A stretch of 64,000 bases of DNA from VXNE01 sp965200505. GTDB lineage: Bacteria; Pseudomonadota; Gammaproteobacteria; Pseudomonadales; Azotimanducaceae. Below the pieces are notes generated by a model. It was not told where the DNA came from. It made no database searches and saw nothing but the letters and a program-made list of their open reading frames with translations. Made by a program: the position numbers and the translations under genes. The first letter of the stretch is position 1. Every line of letters begins with the position of its first letter. Below, piece after piece: positions 54,319 to 63,191 of the stretch. The DNA is taken from the NCBI GenBank assembly GCA_965200505.1, contig OZ241343.1:1612001-1676000 (forward strand). The letters run 5' to 3'.

Positions 54319-55164
54319 TCAGGAAGGGCAGCGAATATAACCGCCGCGGTGGGGTGCGACAAATCCAAGCAACTCCAATTCCGCCAACGCCTGGGCCGCG
54401 GTTTCCGGCGGCAAGCCGGCGGCGGCCGCGACATGATCGAGCGACGTGACGGCGGCGCCCACCTGCTCGAACACCCCCGCCAACGCCGCCGGCGGGGCGC
54501 GTGGGGCGGTCGGCGGCGGCACCTCATAGCCGATGGCGAACAACACGTCTTCCGCGTTTTCGATGAGCGCGGCGCCGCTTTTCAACAGCCGGTGGCAGCC
54601 GCCGGACAGTGGACTGGCGATGGGGCCCGGCACCGCCATCACTTCGCGGCCTTGCTCGGCCGCCATGCGCGCCGTGATGAGGGAGCCGCTCGCCACCGTG
54701 GCCTCCACGATCACCACGCCCAACGTGAGCCCGCTGATGAGCCGGTTACGTTCCGGGAACTGGTGTTTGCGCGGCGCCTGCTCCGCCGCGTACTCCGAAA
54801 CGAGTGCGCCGCCGGCGGCGACAATCTGTTCCGCCAGCGCGGTGTGGCCACTCGGATACACCCGTTTGAGGCCGCCGCCGAAGACCGCGATGGTGCGTCC
54901 CCCGGCGGCCAAGGCGCCGCGATGGGCGGCGGCGTCGATGCCATGCGCCAAGCCGCTCACCACCACGAGGCCGGCGGCGCTCAACTCCCGCGCCAACGCA
55001 TGGGCGCCCTCGCGCCCGGCCGCGGAGGCGCGACGGCTGCCCACGATGGCGACGCTTGGCGCCGCGAGCGCCGCCGCGTCGCCACGCACATGAAGGCGCA
55101 AAGGCGGGTCGGGAATGGCGAGCAACCGCTCTGGCAGGCGCGTCCCGCGCAAGGTTTGGCACAT
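54319..55164 (-). CDS. dprA: DNA processing protein DprA, short form
   Basis: A 281-residue RecA-loading protein used in natural transformation. The Rossmann-like core carries VAIVGSRRAS, SGLAHGIDAAAHRGAL, GGGLKRVYPSGH, ERNRLISGL and VEATVASGSLITARMA. A winged-helix tail (about 215-281) follows. Most DprA proteins are 350-380 residues, with an N-terminal SAM-like domain; here the core begins almost at once (MCQTLRGTRLPERLLAIPDPP), so that domain is missing. The frame gives no upstream extension with similarity. The core motifs are complete. Confidence 0.92.
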   Translation of the reverse strand: MCQTLRGTRLPERLLAIPDPPLRLHVRGDAAALAAPSVAIVGSRRASAAGREGAHALARELSAAGLVVVSGLAHGIDAAAHRGALAAGGRTIAVFGGGLKRVYPSGHTALAEQIVAAGGALVSEYAAEQAPRKHQFPERNRLISGLTLGVVIVEATVASGSLITARMAAEQGREVMAVPGPIASPLSGGCHRLLKSGAALIENAEDVLFAIGYEVPPPTAPRAPPAALAGVFEQVGAAVTSLDHVAAAAGLPPETAAQALAELELLGFVAPHRGGYIRCPS

Positions 55165-55233
55165 GGCGGCTCGTTTTACCGGAAGCCCGGGGCGGTGTCT
55201 GTAGGCTAAGGCTCACACCGCGCATCGCGCCGG

Positions 55234-55935
55234 CTACGGCGCTGGGTTGTTCTGGCGCTCGCGGGCGGCGCATTGATACTCGGCAATGACGGGTTCCACC
55301 TCGCCGGCGGCGCGGATGCGTCCGGCGTCCAGCCAGATCGCCTTCTCGCAGAGGCGGCGCAGCATGGCCACGCTGTGCGAGACATAGACGATGGCTTTGT
55401 TCTCGCGGAAGCGCGCGAGCATCATCTTCTCCGATTGCGCACGGAAGGTCTGGTCGCCGACGCTGAAGATCTCATCCAAGAGCAGCACATCCGGATCCAA
55501 ATTGATGGCGGTGCAAAAGCAGAGCCGCCCGCGCATGCCCGTTGAGTAGGTGCTCACGCGGCGGTGTATCGCGTCGCCAAGGCCCGCCATGCGCGTCACC
55601 TCCGCCACCCTGGAAGCGGCCTCGGCGCGGCTGAGCCCCATCAACATGCCGTGCATGACGATGTTGCGCACACCGGACAATTCGCCGTCGAAGCCGGCGT
55701 TCAGCGAGAGCAACGCACTCGACATGCCCTCGGCATCCACACGCCCCAAGTCTGGACGCAGCACGCCCGTCATCACCCGCAGCAAGGTGGATTTGCCGGA
55801 ACCGTTGGCGCCGATGACGCCGAGCTTCTCGCCGCGGCCCACGCTGAGCGAAATGTCCTTGAGCGCTTCGACCCGCTCCGGCCTGGCGAAGAGCCGTCGC
55901 TCGGAGTACGTCACCGACACGTCTGTCAAACGCAT
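55234..55935 (-). CDS. Polysaccharide ABC exporter, ATP-binding protein (Wzt/KpsT type)
   Basis: A 233-residue ABC ATPase. Walker A is GANGSGKST, the signature appears in the modified form STGMRGRL, Walker B is VLLLDEIFSVGD, and the H-loop is VSHSVAML. The unusual signature and early cluster (SVTYSERRLFARPERVEAL) are typical of capsule, O-antigen and teichoic-acid exporters. It lacks the C-terminal sugar-binding domain of some Wzt proteins. Its start overlaps the permease stop (TGATG), so the two form one transporter. Confidence 0.92.
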   Translation of the reverse strand: MRLTDVSVTYSERRLFARPERVEALKDISLSVGRGEKLGVIGANGSGKSTLLRVMTGVLRPDLGRVDAEGMSSALLSLNAGFDGELSGVRNIVMHGMLMGLSRAEAASRVAEVTRMAGLGDAIHRRVSTYSTGMRGRLCFCTAINLDPDVLLLDEIFSVGDQTFRAQSEKMMLARFRENKAIVYVSHSVAMLRRLCEKAIWLDAGRIRAAGEVEPVIAEYQCAARERQNNPAP

Positions 55936-56705
55936 CAGGCGATCACCCGGCGCGTGAGCTCAAGATCCAAACGGTCATACGTCCACCGCAATGCAAACAA
56001 CCAAACGCCCGAGCCGATGACCACCGTGGCGCACCAAGCGATGTCGGGCCACGCGCCATGGAGCAGAATGATGCGATATTGCTCGATCATCACCGCCATC
56101 GGGTTCAAGCGCATCAACGCCTCCAACTTTTCCGGCAAGGCGTTGATGTCGAAGAACACCCCAGAGCAGAACATCATCAGCGTGAGGCCGGAGCGGACGA
56201 TGAACCGCAAATCACGCATCCAGCAACAAACCAAGGCGACGGTGCCGGCCACGGCGAGGATCAACGCCAGCTGCGCCACGGCGACGACCGGAAACGCCAG
56301 CCAAGGGACGCTGGCACCGAACTTCGCGCCAACGAAAACCAACAATATGGTGAAGACGAAACCCTGCTTGAAGCTCGCCGAGGCCACGGCGATGATGGAG
56401 AACAGCAGCTTGGGCATGCGGATCTGGGAAATGATCCCCTTGGCGCCGGGCAGCGCGTCCGTGCAATTCGACACGCCGTTGGCGAACCACAGCCAAGACG
56501 TGACACCAATGACAAGGAAGTAGGGGAAGTTTTCCATCCCCGCCGGCCGCAAGTAAGTGAAGACAACGAAGAACACCGCGGTCATCGCCACCGGCTCCAA
56601 GATCCACCACAGCCAGCCGAGGTAGTACTTCGCCGCTTCGCTGATGAGGTTCAGGTAGGCGCGATACAGGGCGTAGCGCCACAAATGCCGTTCGATCAGG
56701 ACCAC
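55935..56705 (-). CDS. Polysaccharide ABC exporter, permease (Wzm/KpsM type)
   Basis: A 256-residue ABC-2-type membrane subunit with six predicted helices. The N-terminal YLGWLWWILEPVAMTAVFFVVF and the C-terminal MFCSGVFFDINALPEKLEALMRLNPMAVMIEQYRIILLHG are diagnostic of this family. It exports lipid-linked polysaccharide across the inner membrane with the downstream ATPase. It is divergent from cysC with about 170 bp between them, where I see no clear promoter. Confidence 0.92.
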   Translation of the reverse strand: MVLIERHLWRYALYRAYLNLISEAAKYYLGWLWWILEPVAMTAVFFVVFTYLRPAGMENFPYFLVIGVTSWLWFANGVSNCTDALPGAKGIISQIRMPKLLFSIIAVASASFKQGFVFTILLVFVGAKFGASVPWLAFPVVAVAQLALILAVAGTVALVCCWMRDLRFIVRSGLTLMMFCSGVFFDINALPEKLEALMRLNPMAVMIEQYRIILLHGAWPDIAWCATVVIGSGVWLFALRWTYDRLDLELTRRVIA

Positions 56706-56874
56706 GTTTCGCTTGGCTCAGGTGGCGGGCGGCGGAGCACCGAGGGCGACGGGGCACTCGCGCCCCGGCCGAATGGCTGCGAATTGTACCCAAGCGGTGT
56801 TCGCGGGTGCTCGCGGTTGACAATCCTTGGCGGCGAATTGCACCATCCGCGCGCTTTCGCCGCCGCCACCTGCG

Positions 56875-57489
56875 ATGGACGCTCCGCCCGACATCACACC
56901 GGTGCAGCACCGCGTCGCCACCGTCGAACGGGAGGCGGCGAACGGCCACCAGGGCGGTGTGCTGTGGCTCACGGGCCTCTCCGGTGCCGGCAAATCGACG
57001 CTGGCGTTTGCCTTGGAGGAGCGCCTGTTCCGCGCTGGCATCTCGGCCTATGCCTTGGATGGCGACAACCTGCGGCATGGCTTGAGCCGCGATCTGGGTT
57101 TCTCGCCGGCAGACCGCAGCGAGAACATCCGCCGCGTCGGCCATGTGGCGGCGCTCTTCGCCGATGCCGGCATCGTCTGCATCTGCGCCTTCATTTCCCC
57201 GTACCGGGCGGACCGCGCCGCGGTGGGCGCGGCAGCCGGCAACCGTTTCCACGAGGTGCATGTGTACGCCGACCTCGCCACTTGCGAGCGGCGCGACCCG
57301 AAGGGCTTGTACAAGAAGGCACGCGCCGGCGCATTGGGCAACTTCACGGCCGTGAGCGACATCTATGAACCGCCGGAGCATCCGGCGCTGATCGTGGACA
57401 CCACCGCGGCCAGCGTGGAGGAATCCTTGGCGCTGCTGGAGAGCTATGTGCAGGCCCACTTCGGCCTCGGCGCCGCTCAGAGCGGATAG
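56875..57489 (+). CDS. cysC: Adenylylsulfate (APS) kinase
   Basis: A 204-residue kinase that makes PAPS from APS and ATP. The P-loop is GLSGAGKST, DGDNLRHGLSRDLGFS is the family signature, and ENIRRVGHVA, SPYRADR and DPKGLYKKARAG complete the site. No ATP sulfurylase gene (cysD/cysN or sat) adjoins it. Its position inside a polysaccharide export locus suggests PAPS supply for sulfation of the sugar polymer. No sulfotransferase is visible in the window. The last 13 bp overlap the end of the convergent glycosyltransferase gene. Confidence 0.9.
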   Translation: MDAPPDITPVQHRVATVEREAANGHQGGVLWLTGLSGAGKSTLAFALEERLFRAGISAYALDGDNLRHGLSRDLGFSPADRSENIRRVGHVAALFADAGIVCICAFISPYRADRAAVGAAAGNRFHEVHVYADLATCERRDPKGLYKKARAGALGNFTAVSDIYEPPEHPALIVDTTAASVEESLALLESYVQAHFGLGAAQSG

Positions 57490-59315
57490 CAGGGATACGT
57501 CGAGACCAACGAAAGGCGGGGGTTGTACCAAGGGTCTTCACCGACGCTCGCCACCAATGCCTTGAGCGCCGCGATGTCCGCCGGTGGGTCCACGCGGCCG
57601 CGCGACTGCGACTCGTGGTGCCACAACTCCACATCCGGCAGATAGACGTTCAAGCGCCCGGCCCGAAAGGCGCGGATGCAGATTTCGACATCGCCGCCGG
57701 CCACCCGATAACCCTCATCAAAGACGCCGATGGCGTCCAACGCGCGCCGCGAGGTCGCCACGCAGGCGCCGGTGACGGCGGCGACGTTGCGGGGCACGGT
57801 GGGCGGCACGAACAGATGGCCGCCATCGGTTGGCGGAACGCCGCTGTAGATGTGCTCGGCGCAGCCGCCGAAACCGAGCGCCACGCCGGCGTGTTGAATC
57901 TTGCCGGACGGGTAAACGAGCAAGCCGCCGACGAAGCCCACGTCCGGCCGCATGGCCACATCCGCCAAGCGCCGCAACCAGCCTTCGCAACGAGGGGCGG
58001 TGTCGTTGTTCAGGAACACCAACACGTCGCCGCGCGCCGCGCGGATGCCCAGGTTGTTGAGGCGGCTCCAGTTGTACTCGCCCGGCGCGTGAAGCACCCG
58101 GAAGCGCGGATGCCGTTCGCCCGCCGCGGCCAGCCAGCGCCGCGTGGCGGTTTCCTCCGAACCGTTGTCGATGACGATCACCTCGAAATCGTCCCCGGCA
58201 TTGCTCCCGTAGAGCCCATCGATGCAGGGCGCCAACAGATCCAGCCGGTCGCGCGTCGGCACGATCACGGAGACGAACGCTTGCCCATTGCCGAAGCTCA
58301 CCGTCCAGCCGGGCGGGCGCGGTTCCACCCGAGCATCCGGCCCGTAACGATTGCGCAAGAATCGGGGCAGATAGCCCGGCGGTGCGGGCGTTGCCGGCGG
58401 CGGCGAAAGCCAACCCGGATCGCAGCGCCGCGCCACAGTGACCGGCAGGCGCTCCACCCGCTCCGCTAGTTCGGCCAAAGCCAGCGCCAGACTGTGGTGG
58501 TCGGCCGGTGACGGTTCGGGCAAGCGGTCGAGCAACGCCGGCGTCATGGCCATGCCGCCAGACACATAATCGCGGTGCATGAGGAGGTCTGGCGAGTAGC
58601 CCGGCTTGAAGAACGGCTGCCGCGGGCGGCCTAGCGCGTCGCAGGCATCCTCGTCACCGTAATAGAGCACGGCGCCGGCGGTCGGGGGATAGGCGGCCGT
58701 GGTAGGGAGGTAGCCGGGGCCGAAGAGCGCCGCCAACCTTTGCGCCCGAACGCCTGAACCCGCGGTGTAGCGGCGGGCGGCGGCGATCATGGCGGCCGCA
58801 TCCACCCGCGGTGCCACTTCCACCCGTGCGGCGCACTCGCCACGCCGGGCACCGAGCGCGTCGAGGGCTGCGGCTGCCGCCGCGTCCGTCAGGAAGATCA
58901 CCTCCATGCCGCATCCCGCGGCGCTCTTCAGCGCAAGTTGCCAGAACATCGGCAAGCGCTCCGCGGCGATGCCGGCGACGGCGACGATGGCGATCGTCGG
59001 TGCGCTCGACCGTCCCGTGGGGGGCTGTTCCCCCAACCAGCGGCGGTAGCCCTTGGCGTCGGCACGACGCTGATGGGCCGCGGCGCCGATGAGCCAAGTC
59101 ACCACGCGCTTGGCACCTTGCGCCTTCAGCAAACGAAAGGCGTGGCGCAGAAACGGCAGCACACCGCCTTCGCACATGGCGATTCGTGGCAGGGTGGCAA
59201 GCAACGTGAGGCCAAGCCGCGCGCGCCGTCCGCGAGCCAAGCGTTCGCCGGTGCGCGTAGGGTGCTGGGGTGTGGCGCCAACCGCCATCGGTGATTGCGC
59301 CTTGCTCACAGGCAT
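57477..59315 (-). CDS. Family 2 glycosyltransferase with N-terminal extension
   Basis: A 612-residue protein. The C-terminal half (about 345-600) is a GT-A, family 2 domain: FVSVIVPTRDRLDLLAPCIDGL, IDNGSEE, LVFLNNDTAPRCEGWL (DxD-like NDT) and YRVAGGDVEICIRAFRAG. The N-terminal 340 residues are unassigned; they include a segment VLYYGDEDACDALGRPRQPFFKPGYSPDLL that itself resembles a nucleotide-sugar handling region of rhamnosyl-type enzymes. The ATG at 59315 is used. It probably builds the exported polysaccharide. No membrane helix is evident. Confidence 0.85.
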   Translation of the reverse strand: MPVSKAQSPMAVGATPQHPTRTGERLARGRRARLGLTLLATLPRIAMCEGGVLPFLRHAFRLLKAQGAKRVVTWLIGAAAHQRRADAKGYRRWLGEQPPTGRSSAPTIAIVAVAGIAAERLPMFWQLALKSAAGCGMEVIFLTDAAAAAALDALGARRGECAARVEVAPRVDAAAMIAAARRYTAGSGVRAQRLAALFGPGYLPTTAAYPPTAGAVLYYGDEDACDALGRPRQPFFKPGYSPDLLMHRDYVSGGMAMTPALLDRLPEPSPADHHSLALALAELAERVERLPVTVARRCDPGWLSPPPATPAPPGYLPRFLRNRYGPDARVEPRPPGWTVSFGNGQAFVSVIVPTRDRLDLLAPCIDGLYGSNAGDDFEVIVIDNGSEETATRRWLAAAGERHPRFRVLHAPGEYNWSRLNNLGIRAARGDVLVFLNNDTAPRCEGWLRRLADVAMRPDVGFVGGLLVYPSGKIQHAGVALGFGGCAEHIYSGVPPTDGGHLFVPPTVPRNVAAVTGACVATSRRALDAIGVFDEGYRVAGGDVEICIRAFRAGRLNVYLPDVELWHHESQSRGRVDPPADIAALKALVASVGEDPWYNPRLSLVSTYPCYPL

Positions 59316-59334
59316 CGCGCCAAGTGCGGGTGCC

Positions 59335-59340
59335 TATAAT
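59335..59340 (+). promoter_or_regulatory. Perfect -10 hexamer (TATAAT) before the family 4 glycosyltransferase
   Basis: TATAAT lies about 35 bp before the start codon at 59375, in the divergent gap with the family 2 glycosyltransferase. No clear -35 is found at 16-18 bp; TG lies four and three bases before the hexamer (TGCC-TATAAT), close to an extended -10. The first hexamer base is 20 bp from the divergent start codon. Confidence 0.5.
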
Positions 59341-59374
59341 CCTTCGCGGCGCAACGTTGGCAAAGGGCTCCGGC

Positions 59375-60484
59375 ATGGCCTTGCGGGTCGCGGTGGACGG
59401 TCGGCCATTGCGACATCCGCATACCGGCGTGGGCGTTTACACCCGCGAACTGCTGACCCGTCTGGCCGCCCAATGCGAACTCTTCATCTACTTGGATCGG
59501 CCGATGGAACAGCCGGACCTCGGCGCGACCTTTCGCATCCCCCTCGAACGGCCGAGAGCCAAAGGGCCGCGGCGCCAAGGCGGCCCACGCTTGGGCGGCT
59601 TCCTCCGCGCCAATCTCCAGTTCCCGCGCTGGGCACGGGCGGACCGGGCGCATGTGTTCTGGTCGCCGCGCCATCACCTGCCGCTGGCGCTGCGCGACCT
59701 GCCGACGGTTGTGACCATACACGACCTAGTATGGCGCGTGGCGCCGCGCACCATGCGGCCGCTGAATCGGCTCGCCGACGCCACACTCATGCCCTTGGCG
59801 GTGCGCCAAGCGGACCGCGTGATCGCCGTGTCCGAACACACCCGCGCCAGCATCCTGCGCTGGCACCCGCGCCCAGGCGTCTGCGTCACGCCGTTGGGTG
59901 CGTCCACCGTGGCCAAGGCCGTGCCGTTTGCCCATCCGCGGCCGTTCTTTCTCTTCGTTGGCACCCGAGAGCCGCGCAAGAACTTGACGGGGCTCATCGA
60001 GGCTTTTCGACGCGCGGTGGCGGCCGGGTTGACGGGCCATGATTTGGTGCTGGCCGGTGACGCCGGCTGGAAGCAAGCCGGCTGGCAACGCCAAATCGAA
60101 GCCAGTGGCCTGGGGCGGCGCGTGGTCGATCTGGGTGCGCTGCCGGCGGCGCGCCTCGCCGGCGTGTACGCCGCGGCGACGGCTTTGGTGCTGGTCTCGT
60201 TTCACGAAGGCTTCGGCATTCCCTTGGCGGAGGCGATGCGCCACGGCACGCCGGCCATCGCATCCCAGGTTGGTTCGCTGCCGGAAGTGGCCGGCGACGC
60301 CGCGGTGTGGGTGGATCCGACCCGGCCGGAAGAAATCGTTTCGGCGTTGTTGCGCCTAGCCACGGATCGGCCCTTCCGGGAACACCTAGCCGCCAACGCC
60401 CGGCGCCGCGCCGCGCTCTTCTCCTGGGACACCACGGCGGCGCAAACCCTGGCCGTTCTCGAAGCCGCCGCCCAAGCGCACTGA
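59375..60484 (+). CDS. Family 4 glycosyltransferase
   Basis: A 369-residue GT-B protein. The N-terminal DGRPLRHPHTGVGVYTRELL binds acceptor, and the nucleotide-sugar half has FVGTREPRKNLTGLIEAF, DLGALPAARLAGVYAAATALVLVSFHEGFGIPLAEAMRHGTPAIAS (E-x7-E motif) and SLPEVAGDAAVWVDP. It resembles mannosyl- or rhamnosyl-transferases of O-antigen clusters, which fits the adjacent manC and rmlA. The ATG at 59375 is chosen; longer in-frame upstream sequence overlaps the divergent gene and has no similarity. Confidence 0.92.
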   Translation: MALRVAVDGRPLRHPHTGVGVYTRELLTRLAAQCELFIYLDRPMEQPDLGATFRIPLERPRAKGPRRQGGPRLGGFLRANLQFPRWARADRAHVFWSPRHHLPLALRDLPTVVTIHDLVWRVAPRTMRPLNRLADATLMPLAVRQADRVIAVSEHTRASILRWHPRPGVCVTPLGASTVAKAVPFAHPRPFFLFVGTREPRKNLTGLIEAFRRAVAAGLTGHDLVLAGDAGWKQAGWQRQIEASGLGRRVVDLGALPAARLAGVYAAATALVLVSFHEGFGIPLAEAMRHGTPAIASQVGSLPEVAGDAAVWVDPTRPEEIVSALLRLATDRPFREHLAANARRRAALFSWDTTAAQTLAVLEAAAQAH

Positions 60485-60516
60485 CCGCCCCAAGCCGGGC
60501 GGCCAACCGTTGGCGT

Positions 60517-61398
60517 TCAAGTGAATGGCGGCGTGTCGAGCAGCCCTTCAAGGTAATCGCCATACGCTCCGCCGATGCCGTCCGCGAGCGCGGCCAACCG
60601 GCCGTCGTCTATCCAACCCATGCGCCACGCCACTTCCTCCGGGCAGGCGATCTTCAAGCCCTGCCGGTGTTCCACGGTCTGCACGAATTGGCTGGCTTCG
60701 AGGAGCGAATCGTGGGTGCCGGTGTCCAGCCAAGCGATGCCGCGCCCCATGAACTGCACTGCGAGGCGGCGCTCGCGCAGATAGCGCCGATTCAAATCCG
60801 ATATTTCCAATTCGCCGCGCCCGGAGGGTTTGAGGGACGCGGCCATCCCCACCACGTCGTTGTCGTAGAGATAGAGGCCGGTGACGGCATGGTTGGAGGG
60901 CGGGTGCGCCGGCTTCTCCACGATGTCCACCGGCTCGCCGTCTTCGTAGCGCATCACCCCGAAGCGGTGCGCCTCTCGCACTTGATGCGTGAACACCGTG
61001 GCGCCCGGGTTCTGCGCCAAGGCATCGCGCACCATGCGCGGAAAATCCGCGCCGAAGAAGATGTTGTCGCCCAATATGAGCGCCACCGAGCGCTCGCCGA
61101 TGAAGGTGGCACCAACGTTGAAGGCGTCCGGCAGCCCGCGTGGGGTGTGTTGCGGGCGATGCTCGATGGCGACACCCCACTGGCTGCCGTCGCCGAGCAG
61201 CTCCCGATAGCGGGGCACGTCGTTCGGCGTAGAAATGACGAGGATCTCGCGTAGCCCGGCCAGCATGAGGGTTGCCAGCGGGTAGTAGATCATGGGCTTG
61301 TCATAGACGGGCAGCAGTTGCTTGGAAACGCTGCGAGTGACCGGATACAGCCGTGTGCCGCGCCCGCCGGCGAGCACGATGGCCTTGGCGTGGGTCAT
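60517..61398 (-). CDS. rmlA: Glucose-1-phosphate thymidylyltransferase
   Basis: A 293-residue nucleotidyltransferase making dTDP-glucose, the first step to dTDP-rhamnose. The pyrophosphorylase signature is LAGGRGTRLYPVTRSVSKQLLPVYDKPM, with ILGDNIFFG and VEKPAHPPSNHAVTGLYLYD downstream. rmlB, rmlC and rmlD are not in the window. The ATG overlaps the manC stop (ATGA at 61395-61398), so two sugar-nucleotide enzymes are co-translated. Confidence 0.94.
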   Translation of the reverse strand: MTHAKAIVLAGGRGTRLYPVTRSVSKQLLPVYDKPMIYYPLATLMLAGLREILVISTPNDVPRYRELLGDGSQWGVAIEHRPQHTPRGLPDAFNVGATFIGERSVALILGDNIFFGADFPRMVRDALAQNPGATVFTHQVREAHRFGVMRYEDGEPVDIVEKPAHPPSNHAVTGLYLYDNDVVGMAASLKPSGRGELEISDLNRRYLRERRLAVQFMGRGIAWLDTGTHDSLLEASQFVQTVEHRQGLKIACPEEVAWRMGWIDDGRLAALADGIGGAYGDYLEGLLDTPPFT

Positions 61399-62879
61399 GC
61401 GCTTTCCGCGTCGCGCGGGTTCTCGTCGCCGTTCACCATCTGCCAGGTGGGGGCGCTGCGGCCGAAATCGTCCGCAAAGCGTTCGATGTCGTCTTCGCCC
61501 AAGTACGTGCCAACCTGCACCTCGATGAGTTCGAGCGGGGCGCTGCCGGGATTGCCGAGCCGATGCCGCGCACCGGGCGGGATGTAGGTGGATTCATTGC
61601 CGCGCAAACGGAACGTGTCGTCGCCGCGGGTCACGCGGGCTTCGCCGCTGACCACCACCCAATGCTCCGACCGATGCCGATGCCGCTGCAGCGAGAGCTG
61701 CGCACCGGGATTCACGGTGATGCGCTTCACTTGGTACCCAGTGCCGGCATCGATGGTCTCGAACCAGCCCCAAGGCCGATAAACGCGCCGATGATTGACG
61801 TGTTCCGGGCGCCCATCGGCCTTGAGCCGCGCCACGATGTCCTTCACTCGCTGCGCCGCGCCCTCGGCCGCCACGAGCACGGCGTCTGCGGTTTCCACCA
61901 CGATTAGGCCGCGAACGCCCACCGCCGCCACCAGCCGATGCGTCGCGTGGATGAGGGAATCCTTCGCGTCCACGGCGATCACATCCCCGCTAAGGGCGTT
62001 GTTGGTGGCGTCCGCTGGGCCGATGCCATGCACGGCCGGCCAAGAGCCGACATCGTTCCACCCCATCTCCACCGGCACCACCACCGCGGCGTCCGTCTTT
62101 TCCATCACGGCATAGTCGATGGAGATGGACGGTGAGCGGGTGAACACGGCGCTGGGCCGGAAAAAGTCCAAATCCTCGCGGCCACCGGCGATGGCCGCCT
62201 CACAACACGCCAACAAGTCGGGCGCATGGCGGGCGAGGGCCGCGACGATGGCGCTCGCCTTGAAGAGGAAGATGCTCGTGTTCCAGTGGAACTCACCGGA
62301 AGCGATGTAACGCTCGGCGCTAGCACGGTCCGGCTTCTCGACGAACTCCAGCACTTGGCGGGCGCGGCCTGCCGCCGGCGCCCCGGCGCGGATGTACCCA
62401 TAGCCCGTCTCGGTGGCGGCCGGCTTGGCGCCGAACAACACGAGGCGACCGGCCGCCGCGGCACCCAAGCCGGCGTCCACCGCCGCCACGAAAGCGTCGC
62501 CCCGTTCGATGAGGCCATCCGCCGGCACCACCAGCAACAGCGGATCGTCGCCCCCCGCCCGCGCATGGCAGGCGGCCAGACCAATGGCCGGCGCGGTGTT
62601 GCGCGGCTCGGCTTCGAGCAGGATGGCGCTTGGCGTTTGGCCGACTTCCCGGCACTGTTCGGCCACGAGGAAGCGGTGTTCCTCGTTGCAGACGATGCAT
62701 GGCTGCCGCGCATCCAAGGGCTTGAGCCGCAGCAACGTCTCCTGCATCAGCGAGCGCTCGCCCGTGAGCTTCAGGAACTGCTTCGGATACCGCTCCCGCG
62801 ACAGCGGCCAGAGGCGTGTGCCGGCACCGCCCGCCAACAACACCGGCTGAATGGGCGGAGAGGGCTCGGGAGAGGCCAT
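61395..62879 (-). CDS. manC: Mannose-1-phosphate guanylyltransferase / mannose-6-phosphate isomerase
   Basis: A 494-residue bifunctional enzyme making GDP-mannose. The pyrophosphorylase half begins VLLAGGAGTRLWPLSRERYPKQF and contains FVEKPDRASAERYIASGEFHWNTSIFLFKA. The C-terminal cupin (about 375-480) is the isomerase, with VNPGAQLSLQRHRHRSEHWVVVSGEARV. The ATG at 62879 is preferred; a TTG four codons upstream is open. It is followed without gap by rmlA. Upstream lies the repeat cluster. Confidence 0.93.
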   Translation of the reverse strand: MASPEPSPPIQPVLLAGGAGTRLWPLSRERYPKQFLKLTGERSLMQETLLRLKPLDARQPCIVCNEEHRFLVAEQCREVGQTPSAILLEAEPRNTAPAIGLAACHARAGGDDPLLLVVPADGLIERGDAFVAAVDAGLGAAAAGRLVLFGAKPAATETGYGYIRAGAPAAGRARQVLEFVEKPDRASAERYIASGEFHWNTSIFLFKASAIVAALARHAPDLLACCEAAIAGGREDLDFFRPSAVFTRSPSISIDYAVMEKTDAAVVVPVEMGWNDVGSWPAVHGIGPADATNNALSGDVIAVDAKDSLIHATHRLVAAVGVRGLIVVETADAVLVAAEGAAQRVKDIVARLKADGRPEHVNHRRVYRPWGWFETIDAGTGYQVKRITVNPGAQLSLQRHRHRSEHWVVVSGEARVTRGDDTFRLRGNESTYIPPGARHRLGNPGSAPLELIEVQVGTYLGEDDIERFADDFGRSAPTWQMVNGDENPRDAESA

Positions 62880-62930
62880 TGGGGTAGTCAATCACAGGCG
62901 GCGTGGGGAAGGAAGGTTGGGTGGGGTTTT

Positions 62931-63160
62931 TCTTGCGAGGGGGGTTGCTTGCGAGGGGCTTTGCTTGCGAGGGGGGCTTTTTTGCTTGCGAGGGGCCGGC
63001 CCCTCGCGCTCCCCGAGGCGAACCGGGGGCGTCGGTCCAATTGGCTTAACGGGCGCGGGTTGGCGCCGGGGGCGGCGCACCGGTTCCAGACGCTGGGTTC
63101 TTGGTGGCGGCGCGAGCCTTTCTTGCGAGGGGCCCGGCCTCTCGCGCTCCCCGAGGCGAA
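62931..63160. repeat. Palindromic repeat cluster D, partly degenerate
   Basis: Three half copies (CTTGCGAGGGG at about 62932, 62949 and 62964) lead into a full core (62988-63007) with the tail GCTCCCCGAGGCGAA and a GCGCGGGTTGGCGCCGGGGG block. About 110 bp later a diverged core (63125-63145, GCGAGGGGCCCGGCCTCTCGC) carries the same GCTCCCCGAGGCGAA tail start. The cluster lies between the manC start and the end of a small membrane-protein gene. The few remaining bases (62880-62930 and 63161-63191) show nothing further. Confidence 0.82.
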
Positions 63161-63191
63161 TGGGTGCGTTGCTACGCACGCCGCCTTACGC

